A stretch of 64,000 nucleotides of DNA, taken from Lagopus muta (taxonomy: Eukaryota; Chordata; Aves; Galliformes; Phasianidae). This document shows positions 34,588 to 48,200 of this stretch, in pieces. The notes beneath the pieces are model-generated. The model saw nothing but the letters and a program-made list of their open reading frames with translations. It had not been told where the DNA came from and searched no databases. The position numbers and the translations under genes were made by a program. The first letter of the stretch is position 1. Every line of letters starts with the position of its first letter. The DNA lies in NCBI RefSeq assembly GCF_023343835.1, contig NC_064435.1, positions 72,860,134 to 72,924,133 of the forward strand, in the 5' to 3' direction.

Positions 34588-36348
34588 AATTCAGAATAAA
34601 AATTTCAACACGTGGAGAGTACTGATCAAAAGTTGCTGGTCAAGTTTGGTTCTTTGTTTGCTTTGGCTTGCTTTTTTTCCCAGTTTTTTTTTTTAATATC
34701 TAGAAGTATTCTTACCTTAGAGAATCTACTTAATCATTTTCCTTTCCATCCCTTCTGACTTCCTGCATGTTGTGTACTCTGAAAAAGTCTTCCAGTTGGT
34801 TCACTTACAGTTCAAGACTGTTTCTCTTTGATGTTACTATTCATTCAACCACATGGGAAAACATACATAGAATAGCTTCTTTACCCGAAGCTTTTCAGGT
34901 GAACAGCACTGAAACTGCTAGAAATTGTACACGTCCCCAGATTAATTATATCTGATATTGAACAATTAACAGAAACAAATCATTTGCATTTTAATAACAT
35001 GGTAACTACCTGGTAAATGAATCCATTAATCTTGATTAGCTGTGTAGCAGACACTGGATTTTATAGCTCACTGAGGTGTGTATGGTTAAAAAAGATTCTT
35101 AAGTTGTTTGAAATAATTTTATCTATCAAAGGACTACTTTGCCTTGATTAAGATGATGTAAGATACTGATCTGTAGTCCCAGTAGGAAAGAGATGATAAA
35201 TATAAATAATATGATAGCTGAGGCAGAAAAGTGGCTAAGCCATCAAAACAAAACTGATACTTTTCATCTATCTTATGATATTAAGGTTTTCAAGAATACA
35301 CACTGTAGATTAAAGATGATAATCAGAGGTGAAGTTGAAAATCTTACTGATATCAGCACTTAATGTAGTTAAAAATAATTACTGAATGAGAAGCTTGGGA
35401 AGGTCATGTACTTTGTATATTGCTGTGCTTAGGCAGAAGGTCAGACTGGTATCAATCACTTACGCGGATTAAATCAAAGTTCTACATTTGAACACTAGGA
35501 AATGAATTTTCCTAGTGAGGTAATATTTTTTCCCTCAAGCAATGTTGCTGGATTTCCATTCTCTTTTATGAATAGTAGGCACAATTATGAAGCAATAGTT
35601 TAGTCATTATGTAACTTAATTTTAGCTCAATTCTTAATTGCTGCAGAGAGTAGATCTTGATGGTACAAACTATAATGCTTTAATCTGAGTGCATTTGTGG
35701 TTCTGTGGTGTTTCCATTCATGATCTTTGTTCTTTTGTTTCTTCTCAATTAGTTCTCAGAGATGTTACAGGAGATTTGGACTTTTTTCCAGCACTTCTGA
35801 GCTTTCCTAGGTGTATTCCTAAGTGAAGAGAGCAACTTTATTCCCTGTTCCTTTATTGATACACAGGTGAGAATTGAATCAATAATAAGCACCATCTCTG
35901 TAGTTTTTCTTCTTGGAAAAACTGTCGAGTCTTTTTTTGCCTGTGATGGTAAATAGTGAGTAGCATATCTGTCTCTCTCCTGACCCTGCAAGGTTTTCCA
36001 TTTCATTTGCCCCCCCCCCCCTTTTCTGTTGAGAAAGTTTTTCTGTTGAGAGAGTGCCTCGTCAGGCATCTGGAATCCAGCTCAAGTTAGCCAACCACAA
36101 GATCTGTTATCTATTTCACTGAAAGCATCATGGGACCAATTATTATAGCCTCTAAGTATCATGAAATGCAATGCTTTAGCTCTCAGTGCATTAATTTATA
36201 AGTCATTTTTAAGGCTTGAAAATGTTTTGTTTCTATGTTTTGTTTTGCTGTGCTGCCAGTCATGCATTTGTAAGATCTTCCTGAAGTTTTTCAAACTTAT
36301 TTATTGCTTTTAATGCTCTGAATAACTCATTATCAGCAATATGTTTTC
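34588..36348. other. AT-rich DNA, no gene recognised
   Basis: No gene is recognisable. A run of 12 C lies at 36010-36021. The 106-codon minus-strand frame at 35749-36069 crosses that C-run as a glycine stretch and has no family resemblance. Confidence 0.55.
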
Positions 36349-36810
36349 ACAGAATTGCGGGGGTTGGAAGGGACCTCAAGAGATAGAGTCTGACCCTCTG
36401 CTAAAGCAGGTACCATACAGTAGATCACACAGGCATCTGGAAAGGTCTTGAATATCTCTGGAGAAGGAGACTCCCCTCTGGGCAGCCTGTTCCCAGTGCT
36501 CTGTCATCCTTACTGTAAGAAGTTCTGTATGTTTGAATGGAACTCCCTATATTCAAGTTGCTCAAGCTGCTGCTCCTTGTCCTATTGCTACGCACCAGCA
36601 AGATGGCCTCTTCTTTTGACTCTCACCTCCATTTAGGTGGTGATAATTAGTTATAAATGTTTATCAGATCTCTCCTCAGCCTTCTTTTCCTCAGGCCAGG
36701 TAGACCCAAGTTACTTAGTCCTTCTTCATGGGGGAGATGCTCCAGGCCCTCTGTCATCTGTGTAGTCCTCTGCTGGACTCCTTTCAGGAGATCTGTCTTT
36801 CTTGATCTAC
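36349..36810 (-). mobile_element. CR1 LINE 3' region, minus strand
   Basis: The plus strand starts 'cacagaattgcgggggttgg' and 'aagggacctcaagagataga', the CR1 3' tail reversed. It continues with 'ctgggcagcctgttcccagt', 'gctgctccttgtcctattgc' and 'atcagatctctcctcagcct', and ends near 'gtcctctgctggactccttt', which corresponds to the end of ORF2. The order is that of a reversed CR1 3' untranslated region plus the last part of ORF2. Frames at 36448-36636, 36647-36940 and 36657-36854 are shadows of the repeat. Confidence 0.88.
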
Positions 36811-37337
36811 TATTTACTTCTCTTTCCAGACCATCAAAAAACAGTTTAATATAGTACAGCAAATGACACTGATCACATCTGAAGGAATGTACACAGTAAC
36901 TGCTTTCTGCTGAGAGTACAGACTTCTTATTCTCAGTCATTGGTTCCTCTTTTTTTTACTGATTTATTTTTTTTGTTATTCAGGGATTTCTGCTGTTTTG
37001 CTATGATTGCTTATTATACATAAGTTATACATTCTTGAGTCTCTTAAATTACTTTAATTTTAATTTTAAAAAATGGATCAAATAATGAGTTTTAAAACTG
37101 AAGTACAGCTTTATAAGTGTTCTGACACTACCAGTCTGCATATAAAGAATTTGAGAAATACAGTATGTTCTTGCTTCAACACTTGTTGATTTTAGCACAG
37201 TTGCTTCATCAGTTTCTTTTCAGAAAAAGAAAAATAATAAGAGGGGTGATACTTGATAATTTTTTTCAATTTTCTTTATCATTTGCATCCAGAAGTCATG
37301 GCACATGACTGTCATTGTGATGGACATGCAAAACTAT

Positions 37338-37354
37338 ATAGGTTGGTCTGAAAG
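37338..37354 (+). repeat. solitary mariner-TIR-like string
   Basis: ataggttggtctgaaag closely resembles the outer end of mariner inverted repeats, and also the 'cataggtcagtctgaatg' end of the mariner relic at 60.55 kb. No transposase or second inverted repeat is visible nearby, so it may be a remnant or chance. Confidence 0.3.
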
Positions 37355-40300
37355 ACTGAAGGCAGGGATGTTACATTCATTGTAACTTTATAAATGATGA
37401 TAGTGGAAAATGCAGTTTCTCTGAAGTTTTGTGACTAACTCTCGCCCAATCATTGTCTTGTCATTCACACTTTCTTATAGAACTTGAGGTATCATGAAGT
37501 CGGGTGATTTAACACTGTCTGTCATTTCAGTATTGTTCTTCAGTAGATAATCATAAATAGTACAAAGAAAAAGCAAGAAATGAGAGATGCCATTTCTCTG
37601 CTATCAAATTGTAGTATGTAACATTTGTCTATGATACACTTTGAATCCATTATTTTCAGAGAAAATGTGATTACTTGCAGCATGAAATCTGGAGTGGAAC
37701 TGAAAATGCCTGTATGTAGCTCATTTTAGTTTTACAACTTCTACACACTGCAGTATTGTGAGGAGTTTTCTGTGCTGGTGTAAAATTAATTTTATTTTCT
37801 GCATGGCACTCTCCAATGTCTATTCTTACAGAATGTTCCAAAAGTTGTATTGTGTTCATATGATATTTTCTTGGCTGACCTTATACCACCATTAGTAGAA
37901 GGTCACCAGGAATGATTCTGGCATTCTCTTCTTAGACCACTGCGATGGTTGCTGTGACAACTGGACACAGATGCTTGTCTATGCCACTAACCTGTGACTG
38001 AATTACCATTAGGTTGTTTTCACTGTTCACTATTCCTGTTATGTTTCCTTCCCATTTTGCATCTTCCTCCTAACTCGTTTTATAGAGAACTTGTATTCTT
38101 CATGATGCTTAGTTTTTTCCCATGCTCCTCAGCAGCTTACCAATTTCTCTGCCCATCAGTCCTGAATGCTTCCAAAAGCTGAGATGTTAAATGATTGTGA
38201 TGAAAGCATGATTTCTAGAAAGGCTCCCCTTTCCAAATATAGTTATGGTTATTCAAAAAACATTTCAGCACATATGGTTGTACTGTGAAATGTTTCTTTC
38301 CTTTACAATTTTGTACTTGTATTTTGTACTTGTAATTGCTTCAGAGGCACTTAAAATTCAAGGAATCAGTGGGATGAGATGGGATTCTGCCTTCCTGCTC
38401 TGCATGTAAAGGAATATTCCCTCAGTGAAAGACAGTTTAATGCATTATACATAAGAAAATGTAGCCAAACAGAAATTAGTGCATGCAGTAGGATTACTTG
38501 AAAATCAAAGTACCTGAGCACTCTAATGAATGAGATTTTATATAGTTCGCATGGAAAAGGACCTATTAAATAGAGCATTTTTTTTCTACTTCCGATATAG
38601 ATGGAATATAGGATGACATACCTGTATCTGTTTTCTTGGTGGGAGACAGTATGATCTTATGGCACTGTCAATAATCCTGTGCCTATCCAAGGAATGGGGA
38701 CTACTTTCTGAAAAGAAAACTTTCATGCTTAACAGGGAAAGAAGGATTTCATTGGTAAAGACTTTTTAAAGAGCAAATGATACTTTTGAAGAACTGTTTT
38801 TTATGGGAACGTCAGTATTTCATTGTGCTGTAGAGACAATTGAAAGATTTTAGCAAGTCAGAAGGACAAAATATATACTGTAGCTTTATAGTTTATGACA
38901 TGAATTGTCTAGCAAGCCTCTACCATTTTACATCCAAAGTTAAGTGTAAAAGTATAGAATTGTTTTCTGTGTTTTTTTTTTTTTTTTTTTGCAGGTCTTT
39001 TAATGTCCTTTGCCAAAAAGCATGTTCCAAAAGGTAAATTTTCAGGAAAAATATGAATGTTTACATTAATAACAGCCTTAAATTAAAACCAGCTCCAAAG
39101 CCAGGCACCTTATGCCTATCAAGTCTCCATAGCTATACTAAACTTGGATCCTTCACTGTAGAATTTCTATAGCTATGCTGCAAATGGCATGTGTAGGGCT
39201 TATGTCTTATCAAATTATATACTGCTGTTTATAAATGTTGTAATCATGGCTCTAAAACATCTTGGAGGTCAGTTCTGCATAATTTTGGATTTAGATTTAA
39301 TATGCAATTTATTACTTTAATGTTCAGATTTGGCGTAAAACACCACACTTTTTTTTTTTTCCGAATACTTTTTACTTCTGCTCTGAATTTTTATTTGGAG
39401 ACTGTATCATAAACAATATAGTGAGGTGCATAAAAATAAAGTCATCCCTGAATTTGTTTAGCTTTGGTCACCAGTAAAGGAATGCTTAGGGGATTTACCT
39501 CCTTTCAGTAAAGGTATTAGGAAATAGCTGTAGCACATAACAAAAAGAAAATGCAATTAAAAGGAAAAAAAAATCATTCCCTTTCAGTGTTCATCAACAC
39601 ATGAAGAAGAGATGGAATTGCTTTTGTTACAGTAGGTTATGAAAAACCTATTGAAATAAAGGTTGCTGACTTCTTAAGCGTGCAGCTTTGCTCTACAAAA
39701 AGTCTTTGAAGCCTAATTTTTCAGTTATTTACTTCCACAGTTACTCCTGTATAATGTACTGCTTGATGCAGTTCTGAAAAATTCTTTAGGCAAGTAATCC
39801 AAGTGTTGCCTATTAATAAAGTGAAAATTAGACTTAACTAAATAGTCAAATAAGAGGACTAAGGGCACATACATGCACTGCATAGTTATCTGTCAGAAGC
39901 TGGCCTTACTCCTGGGTAGAGTGTTCTTTTGGGAACATCTGGGGTTAGAAATACATCCACATATCTATCTGTTCTGCACTGGGCTTATTAGTATCAAATT
40001 GTAACAACTTGATAGTATTGATAAACTGATAAAAACGTTTACTAGGGAAAAAATCATTTTTCTATTTTTAACATGTACCCAAAATGATTAGAAGCAGTTG
40101 TACTGACTTTAAAATGCACTTTTAAATCTTTATTTTATTTTGGTCAATTAAGGAAGATATCATCTGAAAGGATTTTGCATAGTAATACAGCAGTAACTGG
40201 ATTAGAATGTATTATGTAGTATGATTAGAATTAAAGTTCAAAATCATCTGTAATACATTTTTATTATACCAGGCACTACTGAGATCTACCATAGAATATT

Positions 40301-41045
40301 TTTTTAGAACTTAAATGCACCTGCTGAATGTTACATCTATTATTAATGTAATTTGAAGCGTAACTGTTCGGGTGTTTACAACAAGTGTGTAAGTACAGAC
40401 ATGGCTACCTCCATTACCATTACAATTCAGAGTAAGATGGGTGTGGTAGCAGTTCACATATTCCTTACATTTTTTTCCTATAAGAATCTGATTATGTCAT
40501 GCTTGATGAAAATATCTGTATAGCTAATGGATTGAAACTATTCATAATTTTCCCATTGTAAGCTACTCACTGATATATTAGAAAATCACTTATTTTCTTC
40601 TTCTCATTGCTGGATGTGTATATTGTTCTTCTGGGCTGCTTCTGCCAGAGTTCATATGACTTCCACTCTCTGTCAAATTGGCTGTGTTGGTGTTCTTGAT
40701 CTGTTCAGATCTAGGGAAAGGATTTACTTCAACTACATCTGTTGTTTGTTAACAGACTGGTCAAGATAGAGTATCTGAAAAGAAGGTGACAGTATCTGTG
40801 TGCTAGAGGAGCCTCTCTATTTCTTCTTGAAGAGAGACCTGGATTCCTTTCACACAAGGCAAATACAGTTACGGCCAGTTTCAACCACACCAGCTGCAGT
40901 GTTACTATTTTAGCCATTTCAGTAACAGTGCTCTCTTCTCTTCCCCCATTCATCCATTGTGTTTAACTGGATAAACTGCTGTGGCTCAGATCGCTACTTT
41001 GTCTATAATGTTAAATCGACTGTGGCCAGGATTGTTCTCCACTGC

Positions 41046-41063
41046 TAATGCCAGCTGGCATTA
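41046..41063. other. perfect 18-bp palindrome
   Basis: TAATGCCAGCTGGCATTA is its own reverse complement. Its centre is CAGCTG, an E-box of the bHLH type, and each end is TAAT, a homeodomain core. It is a candidate protein-binding site by pattern only. Confidence 0.5.
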
Positions 41064-42095
41064 AATAGCCAGTGTCCGTCCTCCTAAGCTCTCTCACCCC
41101 TCAAAAAGTCTGTTTGGAATAGTCTTTGGCCTATGGCAACTCTTGGGGAACTACCAGAAATGGTTTGAGAGAGGACTGTCTTGTCTATGCCAAAATCATG
41201 TCAGGGACTGTTGCAATATGTTGACTACATGTGTGCACACAAAAGGAAAATTACAAAAGAGGAAAATTTCATGGCACTGTTTAACTTAGTGACACAGACA
41301 CTCCCAAATAGACCTAATTTTTATGGTACTAAATCTTATTATCTCTGGATCCTAATACCAGATTGGCCATTGCAGCCAAGAGTTTGGCTCTCCATAAGCA
41401 AGGAAATCTAATAAGAAAACTCACATCAGTCAAGATGCTGAGAGATGGATAAATTGGAAAAGAAATGCTGTGTCAGAGAGAAATTCCTCTTGGCTAAGAC
41501 ATTGACTTATATGAAGGACAGAGTCTTCTGAAGTATTTTGTTTGTTTACCATAAATGACACGGGAGCAAGCATTTCTAAACTTTGAGCATATGGAAGCAG
41601 ATCAAAGATTTTTTTTTTATTCTTATTTAAAGTCATTATTTAGTATGACTAATAATCCTTTAATCTTACTATCACCATGCATGTATATATGAATGGTGTA
41701 CTGTAACTATATTAATGTTATATTGCTTTCAGATGTTCTGTTGACGAGTGCTTACATATACATATATTTAGTGTAGGATGTAATTATGTTAACTACTATT
41801 AAATTTGTATTGACTTTTCTACTCCAGGAATATAAAGAGCTGTTCTTCTGAGCTTAATCTACTTAGTCAGGAGAAGCTCTTTTTTGTGACCTCTTTTGTC
41901 ATAAATGAAAGAAATTTATCTGGGACAGTACAATTCCAGCTTGCTTCTCACCTGAGGATCAAAGTTTTCACCTGACTGCAAGATGGAGAGTTCTCAGTTA
42001 AGCTACGTTTCAGTACTGACTTTTTTTATACCATATTAGGATAGAGATTATCCTCAACATAGTGATGTGCAAGTCAGAATTACTGTTACATTACA

Positions 42096-42246
42096 GTAAC
42101 CCCATCCCTGGAGGCAGTCAAGGCCAGGCTGGATGTGGCTCTGGGCAGCCTGATCTGGTGGTTGGTGACCCTGCACATAGCAGGGGGTTGAAACAAGATG
42201 ATCACTGTGGCCTTTTTCAATCCAGGCCATTCTGTGATACAATCCC
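42096..42246 (+). mobile_element. CR1 LINE 3' end, short
   Basis: It contains 'ccccatccctggaggcagtc', 'aaggccaggctggatgtggc', 'tctgggcagcctgatctgg', 'gcagggggttgaaacaagat' and the terminal 'ccaggccattctgtgatac'. It is 5'-truncated to about 150 bp. Frames on both strands here are shadows. Confidence 0.9.
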
Positions 42247-45200
42247 ACTCAATTTCTCCATTTTAGATATGAGAGTAAGAGGGCACAATTTCAGAGTAGT
42301 TTAATAGACCCACTCAGGCCTCGAGTTAGTTTTTTGTATGTATGACAACAGTGAAGCCCATTTTCCTGAACCCTTCCAGGCTGGTTCTTAGTGCTACAGT
42401 TTATATTATGTTAAAATTAAAGTACAGCTGAGTTAAAAGCAAACTAAGCAAGTAAAATCAGTCTATACAATGAGTGTGTGAATGGGTGGCTAGGATTAAG
42501 CATGCTACAAATTATGTGTAATGAAGAATTGACCAGCTTCCACACTGAATAGGTTATAGTGTTTCACATCAACTGCATAAAGAATTACCAGATACTAGGA
42601 AAAAAAACCAAAACAAACAAACAAAAAAAACAAAACACGAAAACCTACTAGTTGTTTATTTTATGATGTGGTCCTTTTATCCCTCAAGTCAGTTTCTTTG
42701 CTCCTTTTTATTCCTTTTTTTATTATGAATTTGGTATGTATGCAGTCCAGTATATTTTCTCATTGTTGTTTGTATTACTTACATGCAGTAAATCTATTTT
42801 TTCCAGAACACTTCTAGTATTGATGTAAGCCTGTCTGAGTTGTACATTCCTCGTGTACATGGTGTCTGTCACAGTTCAACAGCCTTTGGAGGTTCTGTGT
42901 TTCCAAGGCTTTTCATGTTTCACAGTTGCTAAAGTTACTTGTACAAAGGTTTTTCAGAGCTACTTGGGAATAGTCAACTCAGTCACTCTTACAGTGTGTA
43001 TAGATGAGTGCTTAGAAAACACTTTGAAAAAATACTTTGCTTGTTCAAAAGTAGTGCTTAAATGTCTGACTTTATCTTGAGGTTTGGTGATTGAAATATA
43101 AAAGGTAATCCTCAGAAAACTGTCTATGGAAAGCTGCTGAAATTGAACTTAAATTCTCTGAAGAACATTAAGTCCTGGAACCTAGAGTCAAATGTTTAGA
43201 ACTATAACAGGAAATGAAGAACTTTTGAAGTAAAGTTTTATGTTTCTTTTATGGGAAGTAAAGATTTTAGAATTATGTCATTAGATTAGCCAGAAAAATG
43301 TTGTTTTAGAGATGGAGTCCAGAAGGATACAGCTATTTTCATTGAGTTTAAGCTTCTTTAGCCATAGAACGGTTGCAGCTCCTGCTGTGTACAAGGAGGG
43401 TAACTCTTCCTCATGAATTTCAGAACAATATTCAATTGAACTTACAGCTAAGGAACTTAGTGTCTTTTAATTCTGGGAACAGTTCTGATGGTTTGTTTAA
43501 TGCACAATATTTGACAAAAGGAAGACTTTTTTGTCTTCTGAATGGAGCTGTTACAGGCGCAAAAGACATTTTAAAGAAATACAGTACTTTATTAACTAAT
43601 TCATTTAAAACTTCGATAGGTTGGATGGCTTTGAAATTTCTGTGGATGTAGGAGGACAGTTTGCACACACTTGACAACTTTTTCATTTAATTTTAATGTC
43701 TGAGGACCAAGAAATGCGGTTTTGTACAACTTAACATAATTGATGCTTTCAATAGAAATTAATCTGCTGTCTCTGTTACATAGAAATACTTACTTGAATG
43801 ATGAGGTTTTATTCTGCTGCCTATTTCTGCCAATATGTAACAAGCTGTTATTATGTGATTCCCTAGAAGATGAATTAAAATGCTGTTTTCACCAAGAGAT
43901 TATTCTTTATCTCATTCTGTAGAGTTTTTTTAATATATTACTCTCAGTTTGATAAAACTCTTCTAGTTTTTGATCTTTGCAAATGAGCTTGAGTAACTAC
44001 CTTAGTTTTTGTAACTATGTGAGTAGTACAAACATAGCCGCGTACAAATCAGACAAAGAAATTACATAATGAATTATTAAAATATCAGTTTTAGTAATTT
44101 TGAAAACTATTTTTATTAAGTGTGGTGCAGTCAAATATTACTTGAGGTCCTCTGATATATATTTAATGGGCTATATGGCAATATTGCCCCTTTTAACAAT
44201 CAGATGAATATGGAAAATCTTAAGGATTTGACCCCGAAAACTTGGGTCAAGTACATAGCACATGTCATTAAAAAATTAATTAAAAAAAAAAGTAGGGATG
44301 GACAGGATAAAATACAATTAACTTGTTTTTAGCCATAGCTGCTGTATGTGACTAAATCAGCAGGAAAAATGTAACTATGCATAGTGACCAGAATAAACTC
44401 CAAGGGCAAAGCTTTTGTTCTTGTTAAGAAGTTGTCTAGAGTGAGATGTGAAGGTAGACTCAGTGTCATACATCAATAGCATAAAATATGCTGTGTTTTA
44501 ACTACTACACATTAGTTGCCTCTGTACTCTTAGCCAGGTATTTCTGACTGGCACAAAAAGTACACTAACAATCTGTAGACAATGGGATCCTCTTACAGCT
44601 TAGGCAATGGAGTAATGTACAGATACATGACCTAGCTTGAAGTGAGCTAGGGTAATTACAGGAAGCATTGGTGCCAGGCTGACACAGGCAGTCAGAGGTG
44701 TGTTTTAACAAACATTAGGCAGGTGTGATCTGTGCACAGTGAGACCTTGGGAGCAATAGCGAGCTTACTGTAAACTCAGTCTGTTTCAGTTTCCTGACTT
44801 CCTGCATGAGTGAGTCCTATTAAATTTCTAGCTAAATTTAGGTGCAGCTCCTGGTCTGAATAGATTGTCTCAGTCTAAACAGACAAAACTTAAAGGTGCA
44901 GTTTGTCAGCAACCAAACTGCAAAACATAGAAAAGATTTGCCTTGGCTGTATTTTCAGCTAGAATGCCATGGTTTTATATTTGTTAGGAATATTTTTACT
45001 AATCACAGAGAATCCAATCTTTAAAAAAACAAACAAAAAAACCCACCATTTTTTAATGTGACTTTCACATTATGTGGGAAATCCTGCTTTTGAGGAACAG
45101 TAAAGGTGGGCTACCCTGCAAAGGAAGGTGACACTGGAGGGGAGCAACAAGTCACAACAAGGAAGCCAGCAGATCAGAGACAGTGATGGTAACTGCAGTA

Positions 45201-48200
45201 AGTCAAAAGCCAAGTGAGCACCCAGCAAGTCCATAGTGATGAGGGAGGGCTGAGGTCAAACCAGAAAGCCAAGTCAAAAGGTTGCATGTCTGGATCAGGA
45301 AGGTGTAAGATGTTGTCATGTGAAAAGGACAAAGAAATTTGGCATGAAATAAATCCCCTTGCTACTCCAGCTTGTCCTCAGGTATCAGAGGGGCTGGTGG
45401 CATCTAAGCTTAGTTTCTGAGTGATGCCCAATCTAACACTACCTGATTCTGTTCAGTATATGAACTGTCACAGTTACAAATGCACAAATTGTGCACCTCC
45501 CTATTTGTCTAGTCACATTCAAATGGACTCTCATGACTACTTTTAAGGAATTTGGTTGTGTCCAATATGAGCTGTGACAGCTAGACTGACAGTGTAGTTT
45601 ATTGAAGTTTATTAAAATCTATCGTGGAGCAGAAGGGCAAAAACTCGCTTGATCTTGAATTTCAGTATGAATACAGACCGTGAATGTGGGGCCTCACGAT
45701 CCTTCTGACTTTGACGATTTTGGGTTATTTTGGGATTGCCGATGATGAATGTACTATCTGCAAAGCATATAGTGATGTTAACCTGGAACATGAAAAATAT
45801 GGCCAACTACAATCACATTAAATCAGGGGATAACTGTAAAGATTTGAGTTTCTTGGAAAAGCGCTCAGTATAGCAGAATGTGTGAATCTTAGCCAATAGT
45901 TGTCTATGTGAGGGGAGAAAGGCTCAGCTTATTGACTGATCCCAGTTTGTCTGCAGTGGTATTCTTCCCTCATGAGATTCCTTCTCTCTTAGACCATTTT
46001 TTATACTGTTTTCTTATTTCGAAGTAGAGTTTGAGTGACTCTAGTTGAACATACCTTCATTTTGCAAAACTTACTTGAAAGTGTTTTTGACAGATGGGTG
46101 CAAAGTCGCTGGCTCAGGAAAACAAGATAGTTGATCAGTCCCAATAGTGTCAAGTCCCCATTACTGCAAAATGATCACACGGTTGGGCCACAGGACCTTC
46201 ACCCTTCTCCATGATCCACGTTGTTTTTTCTTAGAGACAGCATACCAGGCTCCCTTGGTGTTTGCTTACAGCTAAGATTGCAGGTCATATTATTTAGGGA
46301 AATATCACAGAGCAGATTATCCAGTGCATTTCACTCCAGAGGTTTACCTTCTCTCAAGAGGTGGAAGTTTCAGTAAATTTCAGTAAATATTCCACAGGCT
46401 CCAGATGTGATGGTAATGCAGCTGCAGCCTAGCTAAGCTGAGCATAGTGGCCTCAGCTTAGTCAGTGCCCAACTGAAGGCAGGGAGAGCCACTGCTGAGC
46501 CTTCTTCCATCTTTTTTTTCCAAAGAGCTCTGAAATTGGTTGAGGTTCCTTAAAGAGATCTCTCTTATCAGTGAGTTGGTCTTGAAAGCAGCCTGTTAAA
46601 ATTTTAGGAGGAATGCACTTTTTTTTTTTTTTTTTTAACCTCCCTATGAATCTGGCTCATGCTCCCCTAAAGACAGTTGCCATGCTTGTGAATGTTATTA
46701 TTTAAGTGTAACAGGTTTTTTTTTTTTCCATCTTCTGCAAGAGCAAGTTCATCAGAATAGCCCTCCCTACTGCTAGCTTTGGATCTTTAAGTCCAATTCA
46801 GAAGAACCTCAGTCTAAGTCATTTGTATTTTTGAAGAGATGTCCAAACTTGCAAACAGGTCTAAATATTTTTTAAACTGGAATATGTAAAAACAAAGTCT
46901 CATTTCTTAATAATTAGCATTCAGTTATTCTAGTCGTGGGCTTTAAAAGTCTTAGTAAGCTTCATCTGTCCTCAGGCTTATTTGGGTCTTCTCTTTTTGT
47001 CTTCTGCAGTTAATTTATATGTGTAAATCAAATTTTTGGTTTTGTTATTGATGTTTGATTGTTGAAGGACAGTTTCTAGCTTTTTTTTTTTTTTTTTTTT
47101 TTTTACACTTTCCTGGTTATTTATAGTCTCAGAGAAAACTACTGTTGGTTATACAAAATTCTCTTACTAAATGACATCAGATTTGCTGGAAATACTCACA
47201 TGTTTGCATAAAGTAACTTTGATATGGTGTTTTAGAGTTTGTGCTATTGTAAAATAGATGTTAGATGGATGTTGAAGTGAAATATTAATTTTGTTTGGAA
47301 AAAGTAAAGAGATGTTGCATGGAAACAGAGATTAGTTTCAATAATGCATTCCTGTAAGATTGATGTAAGAATTACATGACATTAATTGCAAGTATTTTCT
47401 AGAACAGTTTATCTGAATCTGTACATTTCTACAGACACGTGTTTTTTAATGAATCATTGCTTTTGTGGGATGAATATATACTGACTTTACAAAAACTGTG
47501 CCATGTAAGTTTTGCCAGTAAACACTTTATCAGTACTTGGTTCTGGAGGTTGAGGTGGTCGGTCTTAATATCTTATTGCTGTGGGAAGATGAAATTGAAT
47601 TGGATGTTTTTTCTCATCTACTGTGAGACATCTGTTTTACTTCCTCTGCAGGCTTACTTTGGTTTTATGAAGCCTATCTCTAGTTTGTCTTTTTCAGATT
47701 TTACTACTTGCACACTTTTTTCTGCTCCTTTTTTCCTATAGCTGTACTATCGGTTCATTTCTTTGTAGTTTCACATTAATTTCATGCTTAGCTAAGATTA
47801 AAAAAAAAAAAGCTTTTTGCTTCTTGTGTTATTGATTGTATTACAGTGTTAAAACTTGCTCATACTCTGTTAGCATATATTCTTTTGAAAGTTTTTTTTC
47901 CCCTTTCTGCCTATATCTTTTTTTTTTTTTCTAACCTCTATTATGGATAGAAATTAAGCAGTGGTCGACAGGTGAAAATAGAAAAGGCTTAAGAAGCTGA
48001 AATCAGACCACAGAATTTCCTGAATAATTAGTTCCTGAAAAATAAGTGCTTATTTGGAATGCAGTTATAGTAAACAAGGCTCTCCATGTTGGTTGAAAAT
48101 GGCTTCTATCATGTTAAAATACTTCTGTTTTCATTCTCTGCATGATACAAAATTCATTATGGGAACAAATTTTATAGTTCCTACAAAGAAGCTGTCTAAT

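Larger units (their letters stand above)
36811..42095. other. AT-rich single-copy DNA, no gene recognised
   Basis: No gene is recognisable over 5.3 kb. It contains a mariner-TIR-like string at 37338-37354, a short duplicated unit ('ttttgtacttgta' twice) at about 38309-38335, a 19-nt T-run at 38972-38990 followed by GCAG, and an 18-bp palindrome at 41046-41063. Short frames at 37994-38182, 38366-38578, 40729-40953 and 41181-41411 match no family I know. Confidence 0.55.

Noticed and set aside
38972..38995. Splice acceptor: 19 T followed by GCAG
   Set aside because: The pattern is a textbook acceptor by form, but the T-run is a simple homopolymer and no coding or donor-bounded exon follows.
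43373..43686. Overlapping 92- and 84-codon frames on opposite strands
   Set aside because: Both strands are open by chance in low-stop DNA; neither has a recognisable motif.
47439..47741. 100-codon hydrophobic frame as a possible membrane protein
   Set aside because: Hydrophobic residues follow from T-rich DNA; no start context, family or splice evidence supports it.
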